The notes under the pieces were generated by a model. That model searched no databases. It was not told the origin of the DNA and saw only the letters and a program-made list of their open reading frames with translations. From Adiantum capillus-veneris (Eukaryota; Streptophyta; Polypodiopsida; Polypodiales; Pteridaceae): DNA of 64,000 bases. The DNA lies in contig CM043967.1 in the NCBI GenBank assembly GCA_014529385.2, forward strand, positions 131,623,182-131,687,181, in the 5' to 3' direction. The position numbers and the translations under genes are program-made. Of the stretch, positions 9,803-19,890 are shown piece by piece (within the stretch, counting starts at the first letter, position 1; the number at the start of each line of letters is the position of its first letter).

Positions 9803-11191
9803 TTAACCTGTTTCCTGTAGACTTTCTAGAATGGCCTCAGCACTTGCATCCAATGGTTCTTCAATTTCTTCTTCCTCTGAATCCTTGGCATTGACTTTCT
9901 CTGCGTTATCCACACATGTCCACCTTCTAAGATCAAGGTCTTCTTCCACTATGGAATGGCAAAGAGATTCCAATTGCGTCATTTGATCACTACTACATGC
10001 AACTGATATCACCTTTCTCTGTTGTTTTAGTGCCTCTTTAGTCCCATAGCCTAATGAGAAGATGTATATCACTTGATCATCTTCTTTGAGACAGATGCAT
10101 TTGATTGCACGACGTACAAAAAAGGATTTGGCCGTGGTCACGGCATCATACTCGTCGTCATTGATGCAGAGAGTATACATTGGCTCCAACAATGACTCTT
10201 TAACACTAGGGTAGTTGGTGTACTGCTCTCCTTGACTGAAAAATGCCCAAACCCCAAAAATTACTTCATGAAGAGCACATGTTTGGATGGTCTCTAATCC
10301 CATTAAGAAGCTCAAAGGTAGAACGTGCATTTCATACCATTTAGCTTTTTCAGAAATTGCCTTCTCTAGGGAAGCAGCATGCTGATACTTAACTAAGCCG
10401 GCAATTAAAAACTCTGATGGTTGATGTGCTACCCCACATACTCCATCAATTACTTTACCAAATTGGGCAGCACTCCAACCACTAGATGTAAGAATTTTAT
10501 GTGTTGTGTCTATGATGCAAACACATAAAAGTCTATGATGCAAACACCAACACGAATTTTAGAGCTATTCTCACTACAGAGAAACTCAATGCCTTCCAAA
10601 TTCTTTCCAACACACTTGATTGTCCATGGTAAAATGAATTGCAAACTAGAAGTGCCATTGTTTTGTGCAATGATCCACTGCACATATCCCCTAGTGATCT
10701 CAGGAATTGGATCTTTCTCCTTTCCTTTTTGTAGTAGCAGATTTAGCCATTGCATACAACTTGTGAAGAGAGATTTGTAAATCTCATCTGTAATGTTATG
10801 ATGAGACTTACATTTATCCCATGAAGTAACTGATATTGCTGATGGATCTATCTCTTTAAATGCCATCAACATTTGAGGCTCCAAAACCCTGGTCTTCTTT
10901 AAGACTGTTGCACGAGCAGTGAGGTCGAGCATGCCCACTTGACGTGGTTGCTTCACTAAGCAGATCTTCTCATCTGCCAGCTCTTGTTGTAGTAGCTTGA
11001 CATCATTATCTTCTAAACCAGCTAGGCATCTAAAGGTTGTTATGCTTGGTTGTCACCCACGAGCAGTTGATGTCTGATGCTTCTCCAAGATGTGTATCCA
11101 CTGATCATAGATTTCATCATCGTACATGACCATGTGTGCTTCTTTGTTGGCAAATGATTTATGGTTGAACACGATGTTCGCCACATTTACA
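9803..11191 (-). pseudogene. 3' exon(s) of the ParB/DGQHR-like gene (unknown function)
   Basis: After a plausible acceptor near 11192 the minus strand encodes SFVNVANIVFNHKSFANKEA and continues, with one TGA near 11050, through two open stretches (10956-10510 and 10543-9803) to an acidic C-terminus (KDSEEEEIEEPLDASAEA). A 23-bp tandem duplication at 10508-10553 shifts the frame between the two stretches; without it they would read on. I do not recognise a named domain in this 3' part. It belongs with the exons at 11286-12129 and 13318-13809 by orientation, splice signals and lack of any other start. Confidence 0.55.
10508..10553. repeat. 23-bp tandem duplication in the coding region
   Basis: GTCTATGATGCAAACAC starts at 10508 and again at 10531. 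The 23-bp offset is not a multiple of three and breaks the reading frame. Confidence 0.85.
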
Positions 11192-11275
11192 AAGGACTTC
11201 AAAATAAAGAAAAGAAAATTAACTTTATTTCAAGACATATTTGTAACAAAAACAAGCATAGGGAAGTGGAACTTA
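11192..11275 (-). other. Probable intron of the ParB-like gene
   Basis: On the minus strand the upstream exon ends at GTTGGGAT followed by GTAAGT (donor near 11275). An acceptor-like TTGAAG precedes the resumed frame near 11192. The interval is AT-rich and has stops in the coding frame. Confidence 0.5.
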
Positions 11276-11285
11276 CATCCCAACC

Positions 11286-12129
11286 TGCTCGACTCGGATG
11301 ACTGACAAGAACACCTGCCTTGGGTTTTGTTGGTTTAGAATATGCAAAGCCATTGACTACGGCCATGCTTCAAGACCTCCACATAAGGCTGGTGTTTCAT
11401 TGCTGTTATTCTCTCCATGTTCTCCATTTTGGAAATTCGAACAGCAACCTCTTTCAGAGCGTCTACCACTATCCTTGCAGTTCTAAACTTGTAGAACTCT
11501 TTTCTCAAAGCATACTTAGTGCTGTTGTTACGCAAAAAAGCTCTAGCCGCTATGATGGAATGCTGACCAGCTAGAATCCAGTAGTGGTATGTTGATAGCT
11601 TGTCTCCATGCACTTCAGCTATTTGTAAAGGCATTTTTGTAATTGGGTTATACTCCATGCTTGTCTCCATGCACTTCAACTGTTTGTAAAGGCATTTTTG
11701 TAATTAGGTTATACGGCATCAAGTCTGCTGCACTGGAGACTGGCCTAGAGTGCCCTGCAAATTGCTTCAAGAGATATTTCACATATACATCTAACAATGG
11801 TCTGCATCTATAGCCATCTGGTGCAAGGTTGCATTGCTCAACTAGGATCAATTGGATAAATTGTACACCAAATTTAAAATAGTGGTCAATTCCGACGTAT
11901 CCATCTAGCCCACTCTTAGAAGTTTTGGCAACTTCTTTATCAAGATCTTTTTCTTTGGGCTGTATAATAGAGTCCAACACAGCTAAGGATGCTGAGTCCA
12001 CAACCACTGCCACTGAGGGGGTTCCAACTGTTAGGGTTGCAAGTCCACTAGAATCTCCTGCTTCTTGAGTCTGTAAGGGTTAACTGAAAGATTTTCTTCG
12101 GCCACATTTCCACTATTTTCTCCAAGTGA
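11286..12129 (-). pseudogene. Middle exon of the ParB/DGQHR-like gene
   Basis: On the minus strand the exon encodes SGLATLTVGTPSVAVVVDSA, then GYRCRPLLDVYVKYLLKQF, then HYWILAGQHSIIAARAFLR. The order (R-x-L segment, helix, strand, then G-Q-H-x..AA) resembles the ParB N-terminal/DGQHR nuclease-like fold, where the G-[EQ]-[RH]-R..A motif contacts nucleotide. ParB-fold proteins cleave or bind DNA or act as CTP switches; whether this one does is unknown. A 61-bp tandem duplication at 11599-11720 disrupts the frame just before the motif. The residue after QH is Ser where the family usually has Arg. Assignment rests on motif pattern only. Confidence 0.5.
11599..11720. repeat. 61-bp tandem duplication
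   Basis: CTTGTCTCCATGCACTTCA starts at 11599 and again at 11660, and the copies stay nearly identical through AGGCATTTTTGTAATT. It duplicates the coding segment for ITKMPLQ..EVHGDK and shifts the frame. Confidence 0.9.
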
Positions 12130-13317
12130 CATTAGAAAATTTCGGAGGTCATTTGGAGGGCCTTCTAAGAAATTGTATTTCTCTCTCTAGAAACTTTTTT
12201 TAAAATGCACTTGCATCTTGTGAGTACGTCCAAAAGGACAACCAGACACTCTGAAAAGTAGATTTATATTCCCAATCGTCCTTGAAAACGGTCACTTTTT
12301 TATTTAATGCGAGCGTCTTTTTCAGGAGGCAAGTGCCGCGCATTCAATGCAGCTTGCCCCTCTGTGCGCCGTTAGTACAAAGTCCATTTTTGGGGGTTTT
12401 TGGACACTTATCTTTCCAAAAAGCCCCTTTTTAGAGGTTTTTGGACATTTTCCTTTCAAAAAGTTCCCTAAAAAAAAGAAAAAAGGGCCTTTTTACTAAC
12501 GGCGCGCGAGGAGGCATTCCAAAATCTTGGAATGCCCCCTCGCGTGCCGTTAGTACAAAGCTTTTTTTAGTGATTTTTGGACACTTATCTTTCCAAAAAG
12601 CCCCTTTTTAGAGGTTTTTGGATATTTTCCTCTCAAAAAGCTCCCTAAAAAGAGGAAAAAAGGGCCTTTATACTAACGGCGCGCGAGGAGGCATTCCAAA
12701 ATTTTGGAATGCCCCCTAGCGCGCCGTTAGTACAAAGCTCTTTTTAGTGATTTTTGGAAACTTATCTTTCCAAAAAGCCCCTTTTTAGAGGTTTTTGGAC
12801 ATTTTCCTCTCAAAAAGCTCCCTAAAAAGAGGGAAAAAGGGCCTTTTTACTAACGGCACGCGAGGAGGCATTCCAAAATTTTGAAATGCCCCCTCACGCG
12901 CCGTTAGTAAAATGTTCTTTTAGGGGTGTTTGACATTTTTGGCCTCTTTGGATGTCTAAGCGAGGCAATTGGACATTCATTTCTAGGAGATATGTGTGTT
13001 CCGGACGCATTGGCAGTATCAAAAGTTTCAAAATCTTCCACCACTTGATAGTTTTGTGACTTTTTGAGTTCTAGTGATGACGTATCCCGTATCAAATGCA
13101 CCGCATCTACCTTCTGAAAAAGGTGCTCGCATTAAATAAAAGAGAGTGCTAGTCTTCAAGGACCACTAGATTATTAAATGAGGAGAGGGACACCTTTTAT
13201 ATTTTTGTTAATATCAATCTATTTTTCTACGTAACGTAGGCTCTTCTCTCATTGGAGGAGCTTATTTTCCTCTCTCTACCAAAAGGCCCTCCAAAAGACC
13301 TCCGAAATCTCCTAATG
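12130..13317. mobile_element. Fold-back element of 1188 bp with long imperfect inverted arms
   Basis: The left end CATTAGAAAATTTCGGAGG and the reverse complement of the right end CATTAGGAGATTTCGGAGG match, and the arms continue for about 200 bp on each side with gaps. Inner arm matches include CGTCCTTGAAAAC / TCCTTGAAGAC and TTTTATTTAATGCGAGC. The middle holds three tandem units of 177-178 bp. The element separates two coding pieces of the minus-strand gene (13318 and 12129), so it appears to have landed in an exon. No convincing target-site duplication was found and no transposase is encoded. Confidence 0.7.
12371..12902. repeat. Three tandem 177-178-bp units, each with a large palindrome
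   Basis: GTTAGTAC starts at 12371 and 12549, with the corresponding GTTAG at 12726 and GTTAGTA at 12903. Each unit contains ACTAACGGCGCGCGAGGAGG paired with CCCCTCGCG(T)GCCGTTAGT around a CATTCCAAAATCTTGGAATG core, so each could form a hairpin of about 60 nt. Confidence 0.85.
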
Positions 13318-13809
13318 GGGAGTCTGACTCTCCTTGAGCGTCTTAGATTGATTTGTTGTACCTGTGTCTTCATTCTTTCGCTTCTTATTCTTCTTTGTGC
13401 TGCTCAATTTACCTAAATATTGACTGAATTTCTTAAATCCCTCAATATATAAGTCTATAAAGTTCTCACTTGGAGTGTCGTCTTGAAGCTCCACCCACCC
13501 TGCTTTTGTAATTGTCACTCCTTCATAATCAACCTTCACAAATTTTTGAGCAAAGGCCACAGGCTCCAACAAGTAGGAATCACCATTGAGTAGTTTTACT
13601 CCAAGGCATGGAGACATTTCCAGATCTGAACAATCTTTCTTTATCTCCTTGACAATACCACAGTCCTTGAAGGGCAATTGCTCTTTATCTTGAAAGAACA
13701 AGTGGACTTTCTCATCACTTCCACCATTTGGTAAGTGAAAATCTAGATACCAAGAACTTGGTGTTGAGCCTGTTGCATCAACTGAATTTGACTTTCTCTT
13801 CTGAGACAT
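13318..13809 (-). pseudogene. First exon of the ParB/DGQHR-like gene
   Basis: The ATG at 13807-13809 begins MSQKRKSNSVDATGSTPSSW. The exon encodes about 160 residues with a basic tail (STKKNKKRKNED). It continues to the border of the fold-back element, where a TAG is supplied by the element itself. I recognise no domain in this part. An upstream in-frame ATG at 13861 is disfavoured because it lies at the satellite edge and adds only a hydrophobic stretch. The start lies about 50 bp from the satellite A block. Confidence 0.5.
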
Positions 13810-13861
13810 TTTTTGTAAAAATAATGACATATATTTAGAAAATATGGATATTATTACATCC

Positions 13862-16800
13862 ATATGGACCTAGGGCCATAGAGTCACCTCTATGTTAAAC
13901 CATGTGGTCCTAGGTCCAAAGGGTGCCAACAAAATGGTTCTACAAGTGTACCTAGGCCACTCTATGGTAGTGTGATGACATGTTCCCTTATGACATTAGA
14001 GGACCCTCACAGAAGTATCCCTTGAATGGCCAAAATACCCCTTTAGAGCCTCTACACCAACACCATATGGCATCATGTGGCTTGAAGGCCATAGGGTCCC
14101 CTGCATGCTAGTAAGAACCTCTCTATGCTCTACATTGGCATCCTATGGCCCCAAGGCCATAAGGTGGCCACAATGTTTTAAAGAAATGCTTCATGAGGGT
14201 TTTCTGGTAACCTATGACCCCAGGGCCATATGGTGCTCTCCATGCAAGTAAAAAACACTATTTGCTCTATATTGAGGAGACCTTGTGGGATGAAGTCCAT
14301 AGGGTCCCCTCTATGCTAGTAAGAACCTCTGTTTACTCTATAATGGCACCCTGTGGCCTGAAGGTCATAGGGTTCCCTCTATGCTACAATCGAATCTCTT
14401 TGTGCTCTATGCTCTATCGTCTATGCTCTATGATCTATATTGACTTCCTATGGCCCCAAGACCACAAGGTTCCCTCATCGTTTCCAAAAACACCTCATTG
14501 TTTTGCTATGGCCCTAGGGCCATAGCTCTCTATGCCGATATAAAGCACCATGCTCTATATTAGCTCCCTAAGGCCTGAAGGCCATAGGGTTGGCCTCAAG
14601 GGCCCCAAGGGTGCTCTGTATGCCAATGTAAAATACTATTCTCTCTATATTGAGAAGACCTTGTGGCCTGAAGGCCATAGGAACCCTTCTATGATGGATT
14701 TTTGATAACCAATCCCCCTAGGTCAGGATGTTCTATATGCTAGTAAAAACACTATTTGCTCTATATTGGCACCATGCGACTTGAAATCCATATGGTCCCT
14801 TATATTCTAGTAAGAGCCTCTCCATGCTCTATATTGGCACCCTTTGGCCTGAAGGCCATAGGGTCCGATCTTTGCTAGTAAGAACCCATCTATGCTCTAT
14901 ATTGGCACCCTATGGCCTTCAGGCCATAGGGTCCCCTGTATGCTAGTAAGAACCTCTCTATGCTCTACACATCCGATGACCCCAAGGCCACAAGTTGCCC
15001 TCTATGTTTTGAAGAAACCCTTCAGGAGGGTTTTTTGGCAACCTATGGACCCAGGGCCATAGGGTGCTCTCTATGCCATTGAACAACCCTCATTGTTTTG
15101 GTACCCTATGGCCCCAGGTATAAAGCACTATTTGGTCTCTCTATGCTAGTAAGAACTGATCTTTGTTCTATATTGGCACCCTTTGGCATGAAGGCCATAG
15201 GGTCCGCTCTGTGCTAGTAAGAACCGATCTATTCTCTATATTGGCACCCTAATTCAGGCCATAGGGTCCCTTGTATGTTAGTAAGAACCTCTCTATGCTC
15301 TACACATACTATGACCCCAAGGGCACAATGTTTTGAAGAAACCCTTCATGATGGTTTTTTGGCAACCTATGGACCCAGGGCCATAGGGTGCTCTCTATGC
15401 TAGTAAAAACACTATTTTCTCTATATTGAGGAGACTTTGTGGGCTGAAGGCCATAGGTTCCCCTCTATGCTAGTGAGAACCTCTGTTTTCTCTACGTTGA
15501 CACCCTGTGGCCTGAAGGCCATAGGGTTCCTTGTATGCTGGTAAGAATCTCTCTATCCTCTATGCTCTATGCTCTATGCTCTATGCTCTATACTCTATAT
15601 TGACATCCTATGGCCCCAAGGCCACAAGGTGTCCTCATTGTTTTGAAAAAACCCTCAATGTTGTTTTCGCACTCTATGGCCACATGTATAAAGCACTATT
15701 TGGTCTCTCTATGTTAGTAAGAACCGATCTATGCTCTATATTGGCACCCTATGGGCTGAAGACCATAGGGTCCCCCCTATGCTAGGAAGTAACTCTCTCT
15801 GTTCTACACATCCTATATGTTTTGAAGAAACCCTTCATGAGGGTTTTTTGGCAACCTATGGACCCAGGGCCATAGGATTCTCTCTATGCCATTGAGGAGA
15901 CCTTGTGGGCTGAAGGCCATAGGGTCCCCTCTATGATAATAAGAACCTTTTTTTTCTTTACATTGACACCCTATGGCCTGAAGGCCATAGGGTTCCCTCT
16001 ATGATAGTAAGAAGCTCTCTATGCTCTATGCTCTATATTGACATCCTATGGCCCCAAGGCCACAAGGTGCCCTCATAGTTTTGTAAAAACCCTCATTGTT
16101 TTGGCACATTATGCTCCTAGGTATAAAGCACTATTTGGTCTCTCTATGCTAGCAAGAACCGATCTATGCTCTATATTGGGACCCTATGGCATTCAGGCCT
16201 TAGGGTTCTATGTATGCTAGTAAGAACCTCTCTATGCTCTACACATCTTATGACCCTAAGGGCACAAGGTGCCTTGTATGTTTTAAAGAAACCCTTCATG
16301 AGGGGTTTTTTTGCAACCTATGGACCCAGGGCCATAGGGTGCTCTCTATGCCATTAAAAAACACTATTGCTCTATATTGATGAGACCTTGTGGGCTGAAG
16401 GCCATAGGGTCCCCTCTATGCTAGAACCTCTGTTTTCTCTATATTGACACCATGTGGCTTGAAGGCCATAGGGTTCCCTCTATGGTAGTAAGAAGCTCTC
16501 TATGCTCTATGCTCTATTCTCTAAATTGACATCCTATGGCCCCAAGGCCACAAGGTGCCCTCATTGTTTTGAAAAAACCCTCATTGTTTTGACACCTTAA
16601 GGCCCCATGTATAAAGCACTATTTGGTCTCTCTATGCTAGTAAGAACCGATCTATGCTCCATATTGGGACCCTGTGGCCTTCACGCCATAGAGTCCCCTA
16701 TATTCTAGTAAGAACCTCTCTATGCTCTACACATCTTATGACCCTAAGGGCACAAGGTGCCCTGTATGTTTTAAAGAAACCATTCATGACAGTTTTTTGG

Positions 16801-17050
16801 CACCCTATGGACCCAGGTCCATAGGGTGCTCTCTATGACAGTAAAAAACACTATTTTCTCTATATTGAGGAGACCTTGTGGACTGAAGGCCATAGGGTCC
16901 CCTCTATGCTAGTAAGAACCTCTGTTATCTCTATATTTACACCCTGTGGCCTGAAGGCCATAGGGTTCCCTCTATGGTAGTAAGAAGATCTCTATGCTCT
17001 TTTCTCTATGCTCTACATAGAGATCCTATGGCTCGAAGGCCACAAGGTGC
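13862..17050. repeat. Satellite A, block 3a, with a 460-490-bp higher-order repeat
   Basis: Monomers of about 67 bp ('gctagtaagaacctctctatgctctatattggcac' plus the dyad core TATGGCCTGAAGGCCATA) are arranged in a higher-order unit. An anchor of the form CCCTTCATGAGGGTTTTTTG followed by GCAACCTATGGACCCAGGGC recurs at 14185 (variant), 15018, 15342, 15831, 16292 and 16780. Later spacings are 489, 461 and 488 bp; the 324-bp step looks like a deletion. A perfect 22-bp palindrome lies at 14505-14526. Confidence 0.85.
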
Positions 17051-18460
17051 CCTCATTGTTTCAGATGGAAAGTAGGGCACCTTGTGACCCTAGGGAACAT
17101 AGAGAATCCTATGTCCCTTGAGATTGTAGATTGTCACCCTATGGCCCTTGGACCACAAGGTCTTTAGATTGGACAGAGGGCATCCAAGGGCCCGAGGGTG
17201 GCCTACATACATAGGGTACACCATGGTGCATATTAACGGGCACCATGGCAGCCCCATGCACCTAGGGCTCTAGGGCCATATGATCTCCAAAAGGAACATA
17301 GGGAATCATATGGCCCTTGCGATTGTACATTGCCACCCTATGGCACTTGGGCCATAGGGTCTTCAGATGGAACGTAGGGCACCTTGTGGCCCTAGGGAAC
17401 ATAGGGAATCCTATGGCCCTTTAGATTGTAGATTGTCACCCTATGGCCCTTGGGCCACAAGGTCTCTAGATGGGATGTAGGGCACCCTGTGATCCTATGG
17501 ATATAGGACCATAGGATCTCCAAAAAAAAACATATGGAACCCTATGGCCCTTGAGATTATACAAATACACCCTATGGACCTTAGGCCACAAGGTCTCAAG
17601 ATGGAACATAGGGCACCTTTTGATCCTATGTCCATAGGTTCCTTATGTTCCTTTTGGAGATTCTATGGCGCTAGGGCCATAGGATCTTCAGAAGGAACAT
17701 AGGGAACCATATGGCCCTTGAGATTGTACATTGCCATCCTATGGCCCTTGGGCCACAGTGTCTCTTGATGGGACATAGGGCACCCTGTGATCCTATGTCT
17801 GTAGGGCCATATGTTCATTTTGGAGATCCTATGGCCCGAGGACCATAGGATCTCCAAAAGGAACATAGGGAACCTTGTGATCCTATGTCCGTAGGGCCAT
17901 ATGTTCATTTTGGAGATCCTATGGCTCGAGGACCATAGGATCTCCAAAAGGAACATAGGGAACCCTATGGACCTTGAGATTGTACATTCCCACACTATGG
18001 CCCTTGGGCCACAAGGTCTCCAATAGGTCACCCTTTGATCCTATGGCCCTAAGTTCTTTATGTTGCTTTTGGAGATTCTATGGCCCTAGTGCCACCCTAT
18101 TTCCAAAAGGAACATAGGGAACCCTATGGTCCTTGAGATTGTAAATTGCCACCCGAAGGCCCTTGGGCCACAAGGTCTCTAGATCGGACATAGAGCACCA
18201 TGTGATCCTATGGCCATAGTGCCATATATATGTTTTGGAGATCCTATGGCCCTATGGCCATAGGATCTTCAATAGGAACATAGGGAACCCTATGACCCTT
18301 GAGATTGTACATTGGCACCCTATGGTCAGATGGGACATTGGTCACCCTATAGTACGATGTGAGACCACCCTATGGCCTTATGTTCATAGGGTTCCTTAGG
18401 GCCATATGTTACTCTTTAGTATGAGGTGAAACCCTATGTAGCCACACCCTGTCTACCCTT
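17051..18460. repeat. Satellite A, block 3b (gattgtacattg subfamily)
   Basis: This is a different unit built on the same dyad core: 'aggaacatagggaaccctat', 'cccttgagattgtacattgcc', 'ctatggcccttgggccacaagg', 'gatgggacatagggcaccc'. The core appears in both orientations relative to the linker, as in 'atcctatggcccgaggaccataggat'. Spacing between gattgta words is irregular, about 115-240 bp. Confidence 0.8.
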
Positions 18461-18480
18461 CTAAAGATTCGATGTCTAGT

Positions 18481-19890
18481 TTTATTTTAGTGACTACAAA
18501 TGAATTTAAAGAAACTATATTACATTTTATCTTACAAACACATATAGTGTACACTTTCTTTCCCACCTTTTTGCCTCTTTTTTTTTACCATCCTCCTGCA
18601 AACTGAACCCTAATCCATCCTCATACAACAACGCGCTCTAGTCGTCTTCTTACAACGTGTGTCCAACTCTCCATAACCCAATTACAGGTATCCATAGTTT
18701 CAGCATTTTCTGTAGTTATTGTCTTTTGTATTTGCACATTTATAAATTTTTTTTGTAATTAGAGATTTTTGCAGTTAGAGTTTTACAATTTTACAGTATT
18801 AGGTCACTTATGAGGATTTTTTGTTTTACAGATTTAGGTCCCTAATAAGAGTTTTTCGTTTTACAAATTTAGGTCCCTAATTAGTGTCTTCTGTTTTATA
18901 TTTTTAGGTCTCTAATTAGAGTATTCTGTATTACAGTTTTAGATCTCTAATTAGAGATTTTTCTATTTTATAGTTCTACAATCTATAGTTTTACAGTTTT
19001 AGAGATGTAAGTAATGATTTTTGTTTATTGTTTTAGAGAGAGGTGATTCACAACTTAGGTAAAACGTAATTAGATTAAGAACAGTTAAAATCGAATTAAG
19101 AAAAACGATTAGGGTTTCTACAGGTTACCTCTGAGTAAATCTGTGTTTGATGAAAACCGGCTGTAGCAGTAGCAAGCAGTCACTTAGGTGTGTTGAGGCC
19201 GCGACGATGATGGTAACAGATCTGTGTTTGGGAGGTCGTGATAGCAGTCCTTCTATTGAAGGTTGTGGCGATGGCTTTGCGTAGATTGTGTGTGCGTTGC
19301 AACGATGGCGTAGAACTATATGCGTAGGGAGAGAGGGAGAGAGAGACAGAGAAAGACAAGCTCTGTGCAAGTTTCTGTGTAGGTTTCAAGCAAGAAACGA
19401 GAGAGAGAAAGAGAGCGACAGCGCATAAAAAATTGTGGTAGAGAGAGAAAGAGAGAGATAAGGTTAGTTAGGTTAGGTTAGAAATTCAAAATTCGAATTT
19501 TGAATGTAGGGGCTGTTCTCACGGGTTTGCGGTCGAGATTACTAGAGTTTTAGGCTTTGTGCGAAAATGATACATAGCTCGTCGGCTCCGAAATTGAAAG
19601 AGCTTTTCAGAAGAAAAAAAAAAAGAGTATGGAAAAAAAAAAGTTGGTACAAGGCTTTGTCAATGTCCATATCTTTGTAGTACGAGTGGAACGACACCCA
19701 TGAAGCAGATTTTGACTCTAGAATCAAAATCTGCATAGTAAAAAATACACTAAAATAGCTAAATTTTAAAAAAATTATCCCGAAAATTGTGCGCTATTTT
19801 TTTTGTCTGTAAGTGTATTTGAAAACCCATTATGACAAAGTTTGTCGTAGCGTAAACTTTTTTTAAAATTATTTTTTAAATTTATGCCAC
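18481..19890. other. AT-rich insertion-like interval between satellite blocks, no gene
   Basis: Satellite units stop near 18460 and resume near 19900. Within are degenerate repeats of about 45-55 bp ('ttttacagttttaggtctctaattagag', 18770-19000), GA-rich stretches (19327-19465) and a perfect 22-bp palindrome at 19484-19505 (arms ATTCAAAATTC and GAATTTTGAAT). Small open frames here are low-complexity. It may be an inserted element, but I found no matching ends. Confidence 0.45.

Noticed and set aside
19125-19389. Minus-strand open frames of 69-81 codons
   Set aside because: They are composed mainly of Ser/Leu/Pro from GA-rich sequence and lack domain or conservation signals.
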